From Metridium senile (lineage: Eukaryota > Cnidaria > Anthozoa > Actiniaria > Metridiidae), in NCBI GenBank assembly GCA_949775045.1, contig OX459097.1, positions 19,379,177 to 19,443,176 of the forward strand: DNA of 64,000 nt, written 5' to 3'. Position numbers and translations under genes: made by a program. This document shows, piece after piece, positions 18,392-28,900 of this stretch (its first letter is position 1; each line of letters starts with the position of its first letter). The notes under the pieces were generated by a model, which had not been told where the DNA came from, did no database searches, and was given only the letters and a program-made list of their open reading frames with translations.

Positions 18392-21300
18392 TTTGCTTGA
18401 CTTTTTTTTACGCTTAGGAACTTCTTGTAAAGCTACCCTATCATAATGATCAATACTACCTTGATAACGTTTTATGAATTCGTATTTTTCATGATCATAT
18501 ATTCTTTCATCAATATTTTTATACCCGTATGCATCTGTATGGATGTCGTCGGCGCATATATTACGTTTGTCATCATCTCGGCTTAGGGCAACTTTGTTTA
18601 CCGTTTCTGTGAATATTTGATGTTTATGAGAACGGATAACATTCATTTTTCTAATAGCTTGCGTTCCTTCAAATAAACATTCTTTGTAGTCGTCAAATGA
18701 AATGGTTTTGTCTACTACTGACTTCTTGACTCCCTTACATCGTTTTCCAACTTTTTCATTATCTATTTTATATGCGTATAGTTTTGCTCTAAGACCTACA
18801 AACTCTGTTATTTCTTGACCGGCCGTTTCATCTTTCATCATTCCAATAACTTTTTTGTTAATACGGCTGGTAATCCCTTTATGATTTTCTGGATAATTGG
18901 TTGTATCAAACTTTTCCTTGATATCTTTCTCAATGTCTTTGTAAAAATCATCTGTTTCAATCTCATACATTAACGAATCGGTGTCTGTGAATAGTAGTTG
19001 TGCTTTGCTTGCATATTTTGGTTTAATATAATTATAGTGGAAGTCATACATCAGATTCTTTGAGATATCTAGAATTGACATTCCAACGTATATAGGTTTG
19101 TTGAACATAAGCTCTGTCTTACCCATATGTATTGCTGCTAGATTTTCAGAGAATATTGTTCGTTTCTTATAGTTTGGTTTATTAATTAATTTCGCTGCTT
19201 GAGACTCATTTGTGACCAGTCTAATATCCTGTCTGTTTCGAATATTTTCCATTGTCTTACCGAATACACTGTTGTTCATAAGTTTGAAGAAATCCTTCTC
19301 GAAATCATTCTTACCATTAGTTCTTAGTTCTGTGTTAAGATTAATATATTGTGCCAACCATTTTGATTCATTAAACGTAATACCTCTATGGATTTTGGTT
19401 AGCTTCATTCCAAGACTAATATATAATTTCAAGGTCTCATGATGAACCACGTATTTTGTCTTATTCTCTAGATTTGGTATAAGCTTCTCAACCTTGTTAA
19501 CCGTTAATCGTTCAGGTGCTAGTGGGTACTCGTTATGTAGTTTATGTAATTCAACAGGATAATCTAGATCAACTTCTAAAATACAAGGAAGTTTATCCCA
19601 CCTCTTAACCTCACTTTTGTTCATCCATCTGAAACCATGTGTTGGTAGATTCTCAGACATAGCCCAACCATAGAGATTATTAGCATCTAGATATTTGATA
19701 AATACTTCTTTTTGATTCTTATTGAATGATTTCATATATTTGTTGTTAGCTTTTGCATATCGTTTGCTTATCATACTAATACCCCCACGAATGCCTGATT
19801 CAATCATAAGTGTCATATCTGGATCACTCAATAACTCTAGTTCAATATTTGTCTTTTTCAGCATAGAGTCCCAACTAAGCCCTGGTGCTGTGTAGTACCA
19901 TGCTGGATCTAGTTTATAATTCTCCATACACACATCCCGGAACGTTTCAAACACGTCTGCCAATAGAATGACATCACTATTAAGATATAGGTTGTGGTAC
20001 TCCTGCATGGTTTTTATTCCAAATGTTTTCCATACTTCCTGTGCATGTTTGTAATCCTCATCTGATATGTTGGTGTTGTTAAGCTTGCTATAAAATTCTT
20101 CTTTTGGTGGTAATGACGTTTCATTCAACTTATCCAATGAGTTGACATAATCATATGGGTATACTCCTTTTCTCAATAACAAATCTAGCTTCTTACCCTC
20201 ATAGAACATAGCCATATTTATGAATTGTTCTTTTTGAAGATTGCTTACTAATGAGTCCAGACTAGAACTCATAAACTTGAAACTATCAATAAATCTAATC
20301 TCACGTTTTACACTACACTCTTTTCCATCCTTGTTTGTAAATTTATCCACTACTATCTCCTTTTTGAAACTGATATATTTCTCTTCATTATTAGGAATAC
20401 AATCTATTTTACCCTGTGAGACACCAAGATTTTTGATGAATAAATGTGAATCATAGCCTGATAAATTATGAAATATCACTGGTATATGCTTTGGTATTTT
20501 ATAGTTCAAATTACATTCATTGTGTGAGGCTCCACGATATTTACCTGTAAGATGGTCATGATCTAGAACCTTATCACCAGCTAATTCATTATAACATATA
20601 TGACAAAGAGTTGCCTTATTATAGTTTTCATTATCCTTAGCAGTCATTTTGACCTTCTTGTTATAATTGTACTTTGCATATATACTTCTTACTGTCTTTT
20701 CTATTGATTCTACAAATTTTTGACCTATATCCTCATCATCCGACTTCTTGGTATATCTGTGGATAGATGGTTTGTACAGTGTGTCATCATAACATTTTAC
20801 CATATAGCAGTACCCGCTTGGAGTATGTTTCTGATACTGTTGTGTAAATGAACTATTATCTTCTTGTTGGCATGTTGATATAGGTTCTGTAAATGCTTCA
20901 AAATCACTGTAGATGACAAATGGGACCCGCATAGAGTGGTTGTAATTTTTGAAAGCTAGCATTGTGCCTTTCTTTGGTAGTTTAATTTTTATAGCATCAT
21001 GATTTTTACAGTATTCTACGTGGTTGTCCAATGATATTTGTGTTTTGAATGATAACAAACATCTTTCACAATAATATCGACTATGTCCATTTTTACTAGT
21101 TTGAGAATTAATTAGCCGAGACATACTTTTGATCCAGCAATAATGATTTGTCTTATCGTTTGATATTAGTAGAAGGTCTAATGTTTTTTCTCTATTGTTA
21201 TTTCCACTAATTCTAATTGGGTAAGTCTCTTTCTTCTCATCATAAGCATATACGTTTACAGCATATTCTGGATTATTCATTTCAAATATACCAATCTTAT

Positions 21301-22273
21301 CAACTTGTACTGGAAACTCAAGTCCATCCCAGCATAGTTTTTTAGAGTTTTCTTTCAAAAGTTTTGTAATTCTTTCTGGATGTACTTTTGTTGGAAATAT
21401 TGCTCTTGTAACCGACCATTTGAAACATTCATTGTCTTTATTATTAAGGTTAACAATAGCTTCTTTCTGTTTTAGTTTTTCAGGTAATGGTATGTATGAT
21501 TTAGCTGCTATAGGGTTATACTTATCAATGTGAATATCTAGATGATTAATTTTATTAAAAATCCAGCCTGAACCTTTGTTTTGATAATTACCTACATTTT
21601 CTAAAATATTCTCAGTTAGTCTATTGTAAACATCTTCTGTATTAGTAGCTTCTGTTATTATCTCTATCTTACTATGAAAATAACTGTATGAATACACCTT
21701 ATCTTTCTGATTCATCTTGTAAAATTCAACCTCTAACAAAAGCTTCATCTTGATTGGTTTTTCATGTTGTTTTAAGAAATCTATAACATCCAGTTTATTA
21801 TCAGCTAGAAATGTTTTTGGGTCTGTCTTATCAGTTCCATCAATTCTATATGATTTTAGAAACCCTTTTAACGCGGATTTCACCACCCTAATTTTTGGTT
21901 TTTCTTCCACATTCATAACATCTTTGATTTTCGGTTTTTCTTTCTTATTGTAAATATCTTGGATTTTATTTTTCAAAGCCTCAAGGCGATTATTTATTGG
22001 TTTTTTAATAATTGGTGGTACATATGATAGAATCCAATCTGCAAATTTATTCAGATTTGTTTGAATTTTACCACTGGTATTTTGCATTGTATATACCGTT
22101 TTTGCTGGTTTAACAGGCTTTAAAATAGGCACATTTATCTCTTCTATAGGTTGATCCATAATATTATTAGACATTTTATTATTATTTATATAAGGTGCTA
22201 TATCTTTAAGTATCTTTTTCGAAGACATTTCTATATATAAATTAAAGTTTTTATAAAATCTAAGTAAACGCAC
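18383..22273 (-). CDS. Protein-primed family B DNA polymerase, 1296 aa
   Basis: Exonuclease motifs: SDFEA (456-460, Exo I), NLSGYDSH (603-610, Exo II) and YLNSDVILLAD (763-773, Exo III). Polymerase motifs: DANNLYG (863-869, motif A), NNSVFGK (1000-1006, motif B) and DTDS (1097-1100, motif C). Upstream, a C2H2-like finger lies at 402-422. Between Exo I and Exo II sits an endonuclease VII-like HNH zinc segment (CHIC at 557, DHDHLTGKYRG at 571-581, C587). The N-terminal 400 residues would include the terminal-protein-like region used for priming. All catalytic residues are present, so it looks active. The first 38 codons lie within the terminal repeat. Confidence 0.93.
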   Translation of the reverse strand: MRLLRFYKNFNLYIEMSSKKILKDIAPYINNNKMSNNIMDQPIEEINVPILKPVKPAKTVYTMQNTSGKIQTNLNKFADWILSYVPPIIKKPINNRLEALKNKIQDIYNKKEKPKIKDVMNVEEKPKIRVVKSALKGFLKSYRIDGTDKTDPKTFLADNKLDVIDFLKQHEKPIKMKLLLEVEFYKMNQKDKVYSYSYFHSKIEIITEATNTEDVYNRLTENILENVGNYQNKGSGWIFNKINHLDIHIDKYNPIAAKSYIPLPEKLKQKEAIVNLNNKDNECFKWSVTRAIFPTKVHPERITKLLKENSKKLCWDGLEFPVQVDKIGIFEMNNPEYAVNVYAYDEKKETYPIRISGNNNREKTLDLLLISNDKTNHYCWIKSMSRLINSQTSKNGHSRYYCERCLLSFKTQISLDNHVEYCKNHDAIKIKLPKKGTMLAFKNYNHSMRVPFVIYSDFEAFTEPISTCQQEDNSSFTQQYQKHTPSGYCYMVKCYDDTLYKPSIHRYTKKSDDEDIGQKFVESIEKTVRSIYAKYNYNKKVKMTAKDNENYNKATLCHICYNELAGDKVLDHDHLTGKYRGASHNECNLNYKIPKHIPVIFHNLSGYDSHLFIKNLGVSQGKIDCIPNNEEKYISFKKEIVVDKFTNKDGKECSVKREIRFIDSFKFMSSSLDSLVSNLQKEQFINMAMFYEGKKLDLLLRKGVYPYDYVNSLDKLNETSLPPKEEFYSKLNNTNISDEDYKHAQEVWKTFGIKTMQEYHNLYLNSDVILLADVFETFRDVCMENYKLDPAWYYTAPGLSWDSMLKKTNIELELLSDPDMTLMIESGIRGGISMISKRYAKANNKYMKSFNKNQKEVFIKYLDANNLYGWAMSENLPTHGFRWMNKSEVKRWDKLPCILEVDLDYPVELHKLHNEYPLAPERLTVNKVEKLIPNLENKTKYVVHHETLKLYISLGMKLTKIHRGITFNESKWLAQYINLNTELRTNGKNDFEKDFFKLMNNSVFGKTMENIRNRQDIRLVTNESQAAKLINKPNYKKRTIFSENLAAIHMGKTELMFNKPIYVGMSILDISKNLMYDFHYNYIKPKYASKAQLLFTDTDSLMYEIETDDFYKDIEKDIKEKFDTTNYPENHKGITSRINKKVIGMMKDETAGQEITEFVGLRAKLYAYKIDNEKVGKRCKGVKKSVVDKTISFDDYKECLFEGTQAIRKMNVIRSHKHQIFTETVNKVALSRDDDKRNICADDIHTDAYGYKNIDERIYDHEKYEFIKRYQGSIDHYDRVALQEVPKRKKKSSKLF

Positions 22274-22679
22274 TTCAACTTAAAATTAAAACACAGAATA
22301 AACGCACCAATATTGAATAAAAGGTTAGGTTTTCATTTTCGATCCTAGGGTTAGGTACCTAGGTTAGATTCCCATTTTTAACCGAAATTTGATCACACTA
22401 ATTTCCCAGAATTTGATCACACTAATTTCCTAGAATTTTAGGTCACGACATTTCCCAGAATTTTTGGTCACGCAATCCTATGTTAAATTTCCTGTCACGC
22501 AATCCAATTTCAATTTTTAAAGAACCATTTTTAAAGATAACTTTTGAATTTCCGTTTTGAAAGCCTATGCAAATTGTTCTTAGGAAGATCCAGCCGTGGT
22601 GACAGAAAAGTGATACAGTAGCGAAATCCAATTTTGAACACAACGGCAAATTGTCCCCGAATCGGCCATTGACTACTAC
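22163..22679 (-). repeat. Polinton right terminal inverted repeat
   Basis: Reverse complement of the left repeat at 7046-7562. It includes the start of the polymerase B gene (ATG at 22273) and about 400 bp of non-coding sequence out to the border at 22679. Minus-strand ORFs in 22443-22796 run from the repeat into PLE-1 and are chance or junction frames, not genes. Confidence 0.9.
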
Positions 22680-22680
22680 T

Positions 22681-23432
22681 CGATGTTCTGCATAACAATT
22701 TCTGATACAACGACAGAAACTGGAGAGCCCATAGCTGTGCCGTGTAGTTGTTTGTAGTGTTTGCCGTTGTACTGAAAGTAAGTGGAAGTAAGGCAAAGTG
22801 AAAGTAAGTCCATGATGTCATTCGTAGGTATGCATGGGTAACGGTGTGTCGTCAGCATGTTGTGTGATGGCAGTCTGGGTGCAGTCTAATGCCAGTTGAA
22901 GTGGAATACTGGTGAACAGTGACTTCACATCAAAAGACACAAGTTTGTGATTGTCTGGAATGTGAACGTTCTGAATGGCGTCGATGAACTGGTCAGTGGA
23001 TTGTAGCCGATGTGTGGATTTGTTGGTGAGTGGTTGTAAAATGGCTGTCAAGTACTTGGACAGTTCGTAAGTGGGTGAGCCACAGAAGGACACTATGGGT
23101 CGCATCGGTATGTCTGGTTTGTGAAGTTTGGGAAGTCCGTAGAGTTTAGGTGTTTGAGGAACAGAACATCGTAGTCGGTAGTAACATGGACCTTCTAAAA
23201 TGCCTGCTTTTTTGAGTGCGAGTAGTTTGATGTTGAGTTTGCGTTGTAATGAAGGTGTGGGGTCTTTGGTCAGTTGTTGGTAGGTGTCTTTGTCGTTAAC
23301 GAAAACGTCCATCTTATTAAAGTAGTCCGTCTTGTCCATGACAACAGTAACACGTCCTTTGTCGGCCGGTAGTATCACAATGTCGTCGTCGTTCTTGAGT
23401 CGACAAAGGTTATAGTATGTTCGAAGCCACAC
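22681..23432 (-). pseudogene. PLE-1 N-terminal half: reverse transcriptase fingers and palm, frameshifted
   Basis: The first frame (23432-22818) shows Penelope RT blocks: ILPADKGRVTVVMDK, PKLYGLPKLHKPDIPMRPIV and SFDVKSLFTSIP with the first catalytic Asp. Near 22825-22835 the sequence CCCATGCATACC carries 4 extra bases, and the reading continues in another frame (22858-22681) with QYNGKHYKQLHGTAMGSPVS, the next RT block. The frame ends at the Polinton border; the remaining RT, with YVDD, lies beyond it at 7045. The upstream part is missing. Confidence 0.8.
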
Positions 23433-23899
23433 AAACTACACTCTTCGGAATAAAGTTATCGTGTTATATTGCGGTGAATATAATCCAGTAATAGACCAGT
23501 CATGTTAGAGTGTCTTTTTGTGTTATCATATAAACGATATTGTAATCAACTAGGCTTGTTACTGCAGTACAAATGTTGTAATCAATATGTTTAGATAAAC
23601 GAGAGAAATAAATTTAACACTGACTAAAGAGTCTTTGTGTTCATTTAATCTCTAAGACACTATACAGTTGTAGGTCTGTGAAGATCCTTGACAGATTTTC
23701 GTTGCTTAATTGTTAAGCAAGCTATGGGTGCAACATCAATAGGGATTGCGGCATCGATCTACCGGAAGCGTGGATGCCAACAATCAAGAAGCATGCTGGG
23801 ACATCACGCGTCAGCCAATCACAGCGCCGATAATCCGACGAGAGACAATTGATTAAGTATCCTTTGAATTTCACATTCCACGATGAATAACCTATTTCC

Positions 23900-23937
<38 letters not shown>

Positions 23938-24480
23938 CTAGTTGCAATAACGTTGTCCACCAAAGAAATACATATATACACATATAACTGTCACGTGACT
24001 GGGTATAAGTAAGCTAGTTTCTTCAATTTCAAGCTCTTATACAGATTGATATGGTAGTACTTTATTAAATTACTGTGTAGGATTATGCCACGAATCAATT
24101 GGTCAGATTTCCGATGAGAAATAGCCTAAGTACTACTAGTCACGTGTCAGTTATATGTGTATATATGTATTTCTGAGGTGGACAACGATATTGCAACCAG
24201 CTATATATAGTGATTGTAGGTGGATTAAGGACAAGACATCACTTTTTCTGTTACTCGGAGTTTCACGCTTACGCGATCTTCAGGCAGACTTTAATGAATA
24301 ATAATCCTTTACTGTAATCTATATATATCTGAGGCGCTATAATTGAAGTATAATCTATTGTTGTGGTGTATAATTAGAGTATTGCTATATATTTACAATA
24401 GTGCTATTGTTCTATCGAGATGCGATAGTTAATGTTATCCTAGTGTTTATCAAGTAGTATTTGTTTTCGTGAAGGCATTA
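23433..24480. mobile_element. Non-coding spacer with (TA)n and a TA-flanked MITE
   Basis: No gene. 23903-23936 is a (TA)n run. 23935-24208 is a 0.27-kb element with about 70-bp inverted ends: left GCTAGTTGCAATAACGTTGT, right the complement of GCTGGTTGCAATATCGTTGT. It is flanked by TA-rich DNA, as expected for a Tc1/mariner-type MITE. The remaining sequence (23440-23900 and 24210-24480) shows no feature I can name. Confidence 0.5.
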
Positions 24481-25375
24481 AGAAATAAGTTCTGATCTTT
24501 TGTTGAGTAGATTGGCTTTGTTGGCTTTAATAATGTTCAGTTTTTCTGCTAAGCATAGGTTGCACTTCTTGGATATGTTGCTGTAGGCTTTTGCCGAAGT
24601 GATGACTTACCATTTGATGTTGTAGTTTTTCTTGATGTCTTGAAGTTTCCATATGTATTTTGATAGCTCAGTGGTGTTGTCGTATTTTTTGTTTCGAAAT
24701 GATAGCTTGTGTTGAGTGTATCGTTGTTTAAATGTTCCTTCTGTCAGTCCGATCGATGTAGTTTTTAGCGGGTGTGTCGTCTTCTGTGGTTACTTGTGCG
24801 TTGTACACTATGCTGATTGTGAGGCAGTTGTTTTCTAGTGGGCATTGGTCTTTTTTCCGGCAGTTGCAGTCGTTCTGTGAAGAGGTTGTGGAGCTGTTGT
24901 TAATTATTGTCTTTTTGTGTTTGTTGATAATGCTGGTCATGTTTTCCATGCAACTGTAGCTTACTTTGACGTTGTTCTTGTTAAATAGGCAGTGGAACTT
25001 GTGATTATGAGGGAAGTGCTTTTGAATGAGGTCAAGGAATGTTTTTCCTACGTTGGTTTGGACGTTTTTACTAAATGGAGGGTTGAACCAGATGATGTTT
25101 CTTTTTCTGTTTTTTTCTTTGTGATATAGGTGCGTTGTGCATGTCTATTGTATGTTAGAGTCTCGGTGAATCCGCTGTTTTTTAGTGCTGTTTCGTAGAG
25201 TGGCTTGGCTGTGTTGAATGCTTCTTCGTTGTGTGAAATGTCGGATATTCTGCGGTTGATTGCTGCGGGTAGTTGTTTAATTATGGAAGGCGGATGATTG
25301 GATTTCGTGTTGATGTAAAATGGCTCGTCGTTTGGCTTTCTGTAAGGGTAGTAGGATTCGTTTGTTAAGTATATA
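24480..25375 (-). pseudogene. Second Penelope-like element (PLE-2), 5'-truncated and decayed
   Basis: The minus-strand ORF 25458-25048 reads YPYRKPNDEPFYINTKSNHP, a block that follows the RT thumb in one Penelope lineage, then 24949-24728 gives a cysteine pair (CNCRKKDQCPLENNC) and the start of a GIY-YIG domain (ISIVYNAQV, NYI). After NYI the sequence ATCGATCGG carries a 4-bp duplication that shifts the frame; TEGTFKQRYTQHKLSFRNKK follows in the new frame, and a TGG-TAA codon pair later breaks it again. All RT upstream of the thumb is missing: the element stops at a (TA)n run near 25368. It belongs to a different Penelope lineage from PLE-1. Confidence 0.65.
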
Positions 25376-25399
25376 TATATATATATAGCTAATCTAAAC

Positions 25400-25870
25400 T
25401 TGGTTGGCACTTCTAAAATATAAAAATAATATATTTCATGACAAATCCATATTATCATTATTATTTTGTTTTTACGCTATGTTTTAGCTGCCAGTTGACT
25501 CAAGTAGCTACAACATATAAGGCATATTTGAAAAAAATTAGTTTTTAACATAAAATACAAAGACAAAATCTTAAAATGTCCATTGTACATGTTATGTTAA
25601 ATTTAATTAAAACATTTATTTAGCTTGTGTTTAACCTCTACTTACTAGCTATTATATATCATTTACATAATAATACTTTATATTTTGTATTGAAATTTAA
25701 ATGTGACAACATTTGTGAATAACTTTCAGAAGCCCTTTTGAGAAAATAGCTAATCTTCAAGGTACAAGTGTGCTATAATGTACAAATAGGTATTCCTCAA
25801 TTTTGATCATTTGGGTACTTACGGGGTTATTGTATATCACAATAAGTTGCCTAAAGATGCCTAAAGTGCA
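25400..25870. other. Non-coding remnant of the composite host element
   Basis: AT-rich DNA between PLE-2 and the right terminus of the 20.3-kb composite. No open frame of note and no recognisable repeat apart from short CCTAAAG motifs near 25850, which resemble those behind the left terminus at 5770-5810. Confidence 0.4.
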
Positions 25871-25959
25871 GGCCTACTCTACTCTGGGCCAAGAAGTTGC
25901 CTTAAGACGCCTTAAGACGCCCTAGACCGCCCACCCATTTTTACTCAAAATTTCTCGCC

Positions 25960-28900
25960 TTAAGACGTACGTAAGTACTTATAGTCGTGGCGTGTTAAGG
26001 CGACTTTTTGGCCCAGAGTAGGACTTACAGTCATTAAATCCCATGCACCTCTTGGTGGCCTTTCTGCTGGGTTTTGCCGTGGAAACTGCGTAGCCGAGCT
26101 TTCAATGTTTTCAAGATGGTCTTGAGCGGCACTGACCATGGCACGCAGGGCGTACAAGAGAAGAATATCCTTTTTGTCGTCCAGGTCAACATCTTCTTGA
26201 TAGTTAATGACAGGAAATATCTGGTTTTTGGGCAAACCATATACAATTGTGCTCATCTTCTCGACCAGTTTTTCCAAAGCAATACTGTGGAATGTTTTTG
26301 TTACATCCTTTCGTATTTCAGCGCAGTAAGTATCCAAATGAGTCAGTATTATAAAGAATGGTACTTCTGAAAGATAATTATGAAGATCAAACCATTTATT
26401 ACAATATGGTTTTCTCATTTTTCCCCCTACCATTGACAATTCCCTTATATATGGTGAGACCTAAAAATACAACCCCACCTTATGCTGGATATGAATTTCA
26501 TCTCTCCTTCTCTCTTTAAAATTAGTCTTATATTAAATATATGTAGCTTTTAATATATTTATCAAAATCAGAAAAACTATTTTATTTAATCAAGATACTG
26601 TTTATTTACGTTGCTGAATAGCTCATCAGGAGGTAAATTTAAGTTAACTCTAACACGCTACATCTACGCTACTCGGTGTGTGGGTTCGAAATCTGCAATG
26701 TGTATATATCTAGTTAGAAATTATGATTACATGTTAATAGCTTGAAAATCGATCTAGACTTACCCGGAGGCTTGACAGTAGTACTTAGAATGAAATCTAA
26801 ACCGTTACACTTTTATACGGATTATTTAAATTAGCATATTTGGCGCTAAAACTATGCATATAGCGCGAAACAGTTTTTACTTACTTTTATCCCACAGGTG
26901 CTTAGCCAAGCTTCGTATTTTTGCTGTAATATTGGCGCTCATGTTATAGTTTTCTTTAGCATTAATAACTATAGCAACACAATGACCCCTGTCAGCATTG
27001 TCTGGCTTTGGAATGTAACCTGGACTGTCACAAGTAAATTCCTCATCAGGAGTAAACTGCAAAATGGCATTAAATTTTGAAAACAATTCTATGATCTTAA
27101 CTATTAAGCATGTGGAAAAATATCTCAATATCAGATGACAATTGCTTTGAAATATTACCAGCATTTTTTTTCTAATTTGCATAAACGTAATTTGATAATA
27201 TTTTATTCTGTACCTCCGTACTTTCTTCTGATATAGCAATAGTATTCGCAGAAGCTCAAACGAGGTGGCACATGTAGTGTTTGTGGTTATTATAGTGATG
27301 TGATGTTTAAAGTGTGTAGATATTTGTTAGCCTGCGTAGTGGCTCTCTATTGGGAGAAGGGAGAGGAAAAAGGAGGAAGAGGGGGGCTGGGTGAGAAAGA
27401 AGGGAAGGGAGAACCTGCAGTGGTCCTATTGTTTCATCGTTATTTCTCCTTCTCCTGGCGTAAGAAGATCAGCTTCTTAAATGTGACAAGCGTATCTATA
27501 GTGGTTACATAATATAACATTATTATATAGGTTAACTGAGGTCACAAATAAACTTTTATGGTTGTCCAAACTGTATCAGTGTTGAATGAGAATTACGCTT
27601 ACTTTGGTAAAAATGAATTATCCTTGTCTTTCTGTTATTATCTGGGTCTTTTTCAAATTTAAGTGTGCAAAAGGCTTTTCATTTTCCATGGCCAAAGATT
27701 ACAAACAACTTGAGGACAGTTATCCACAATAATTATCTCAATGTGAGGTCACAAGCGATCAGGGATTATTGATCGTAAGTCATCTTTTCCACCCGAATTC
27801 GAAAATTTAACCAATTGTAGTAGGACATTTACTTGGAATTATTTGTGATTCATCATTTGATTGTATAATAAGCATAGTGTTTTGATTTGATTGTAGTTAT
27901 ACCGAATGACAAATAAAGTCGAAGGAATGTTTGCGTGATTATTTGATTGAACCTCCACAAAGTAAAAGATCTCAGCGAAAGAGCTAACTCCGATGGCTTC
28001 AGGGAGAAGTGAAAGGCTCCGAGCGTGGGAATACGACGATGAAAACATACCTAAGGGGTGGACCATTAGAAGTTGGGGGGGGGGGGGGGGGGGGGGGAGG
28101 GTGGGGGGGGGGGGGGGGGGGGTGGAAATTCCTAAAATAAAAAACGTGCAAGGCCAATGCGCCCAAAAAAAAAATCCTGCACAGAGCCAAGCTACAAAAA
28201 AAAAAAAACGTGCAGAACCTTGAGGGGTAGCGAATGCTAAAATTTTAAAATCCGAGCCTGAGATTCTAGAAATATATCAGCCCATGCATTTATTGTATTT
28301 AAAAATTCTAGACTCCAAGACATCAAAAGCACGAAAATCCGAGACTCCCGGGGAGACTTTAAGACATCAAAAACACAAAAATCCGAAACTTTGAGACATC
28401 AAAAACACGAAAATCCGAGACTTTGAGGCATCAAAAACACGAAAATCCGAGACTTTGAGGCATCAAAAACACGAAAATCCGAGACTTTGAGACATCAAAA
28501 ACACAAAAATCCTAGACTTACGCTCTTTGTATCAGTATACAAAATATACCAAAACAAAATCGACCTCGGTGTGTTTTCCCGACAAAAAGTGAACAAATCG
28601 CCCGAAAGTAAAAAAAATCGCTGCGAAGTATCTGCGTGTTGTACCGGACTAATAAATAAAACGGAAAAACGGACTTTTCAAAAGTTTAACCAAAACACAA
28701 ACAGTTGTTTTCGCTTTGAATTTCAGAGAACAAAATTCTGTAAAAAAAAAAAACCTGCAAGACCTCTCTGGTCGAAAAAAAAATCTTGCACAACCCGTGC
28801 GGCGAAAAAAAATAACCTACACAAAAAACAGACAACAACAAAGCCTAGCTGCTGTCTGGTCAAAGGTCACTAGAGTATGGTGGCCCATAACTGCCACTAC

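Larger units (their letters stand above)
7046..22679. mobile_element. Polinton/Maverick element, apparently intact
   Basis: A 15.6-kb element with terminal inverted repeats of about 515 bp (7046-7562 and 22163-22679), which look identical over the stretches I compared. It begins AGTAGTAGTC and ends with the complement. It is flanked by TCGATG (7040-7045 and 22680-22685), the 6-bp duplication usual for Polintons; the last base can also be assigned to the repeat, giving a 5-bp duplication and fully symmetric ends. All its coding frames are open. It encodes protein-primed polymerase B, retroviral-type integrase, packaging ATPase, double-jelly-roll capsid protein and smaller structural or membrane proteins. 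Near-identical repeats and open frames imply recent insertion. Confidence 0.92.
5915..23432 (-). mobile_element. Penelope-like retroelement (PLE-1), split by the Polinton
   Basis: Minus-strand element. Its 5' coding part is at 23432-22681 and its 3' part at 7045-6031, with the 15.6-kb Polinton between. The halves encode a reverse transcriptase followed by a GIY-YIG endonuclease, the hallmark pair of Penelope-like elements. The upstream edge is truncated: a stop precedes the first codons near 23436. The 3' untranslated region reaches about 5915 and holds a possible hammerhead-like core. A 4-bp insertion near 22825-22835 shifts the frame, so the element was already damaged or decayed after insertion. 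Confidence 0.8.
5741..26024. mobile_element. Composite 20.3-kb insertion bounded by inverted termini and TTACAGT duplication
   Basis: Left end (5741 onward) and right end (26024 backward) share an imperfect inverted terminal repeat of about 34 bp. The left contains TGGCCAAGAAGTCGCCTTAA and the right, reversed, GGGCCAAAAAGTCGCCTTAA. Both ends abut the direct 7-mer TTACAGT, and the flanking DNA on the two sides is contiguous in paralog gene 2. A further TIR-like copy lies inside at 25871-25910, and repeats of TTAAGACGCC follow each end. The original element was probably a short DNA transposon or MITE that later received two Penelope-like elements and a Polinton. The superfamily is not assigned. 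Confidence 0.7.

Noticed and set aside
22443..22796. 117-aa ORF spanning the Polinton border
   Set aside because: It runs from PLE-1 into the terminal repeat in a frame unrelated to either element; a partial copy at 7077-7283 is the same repeat sequence.
25872..26024. A free-standing 150-bp MITE at the 3' end of gene 1
   Set aside because: Inverted ends exist, but the flanks of this small unit share no duplication, whereas TTACAGT pairs its right end with the left end at 5741; a single large composite explains more.
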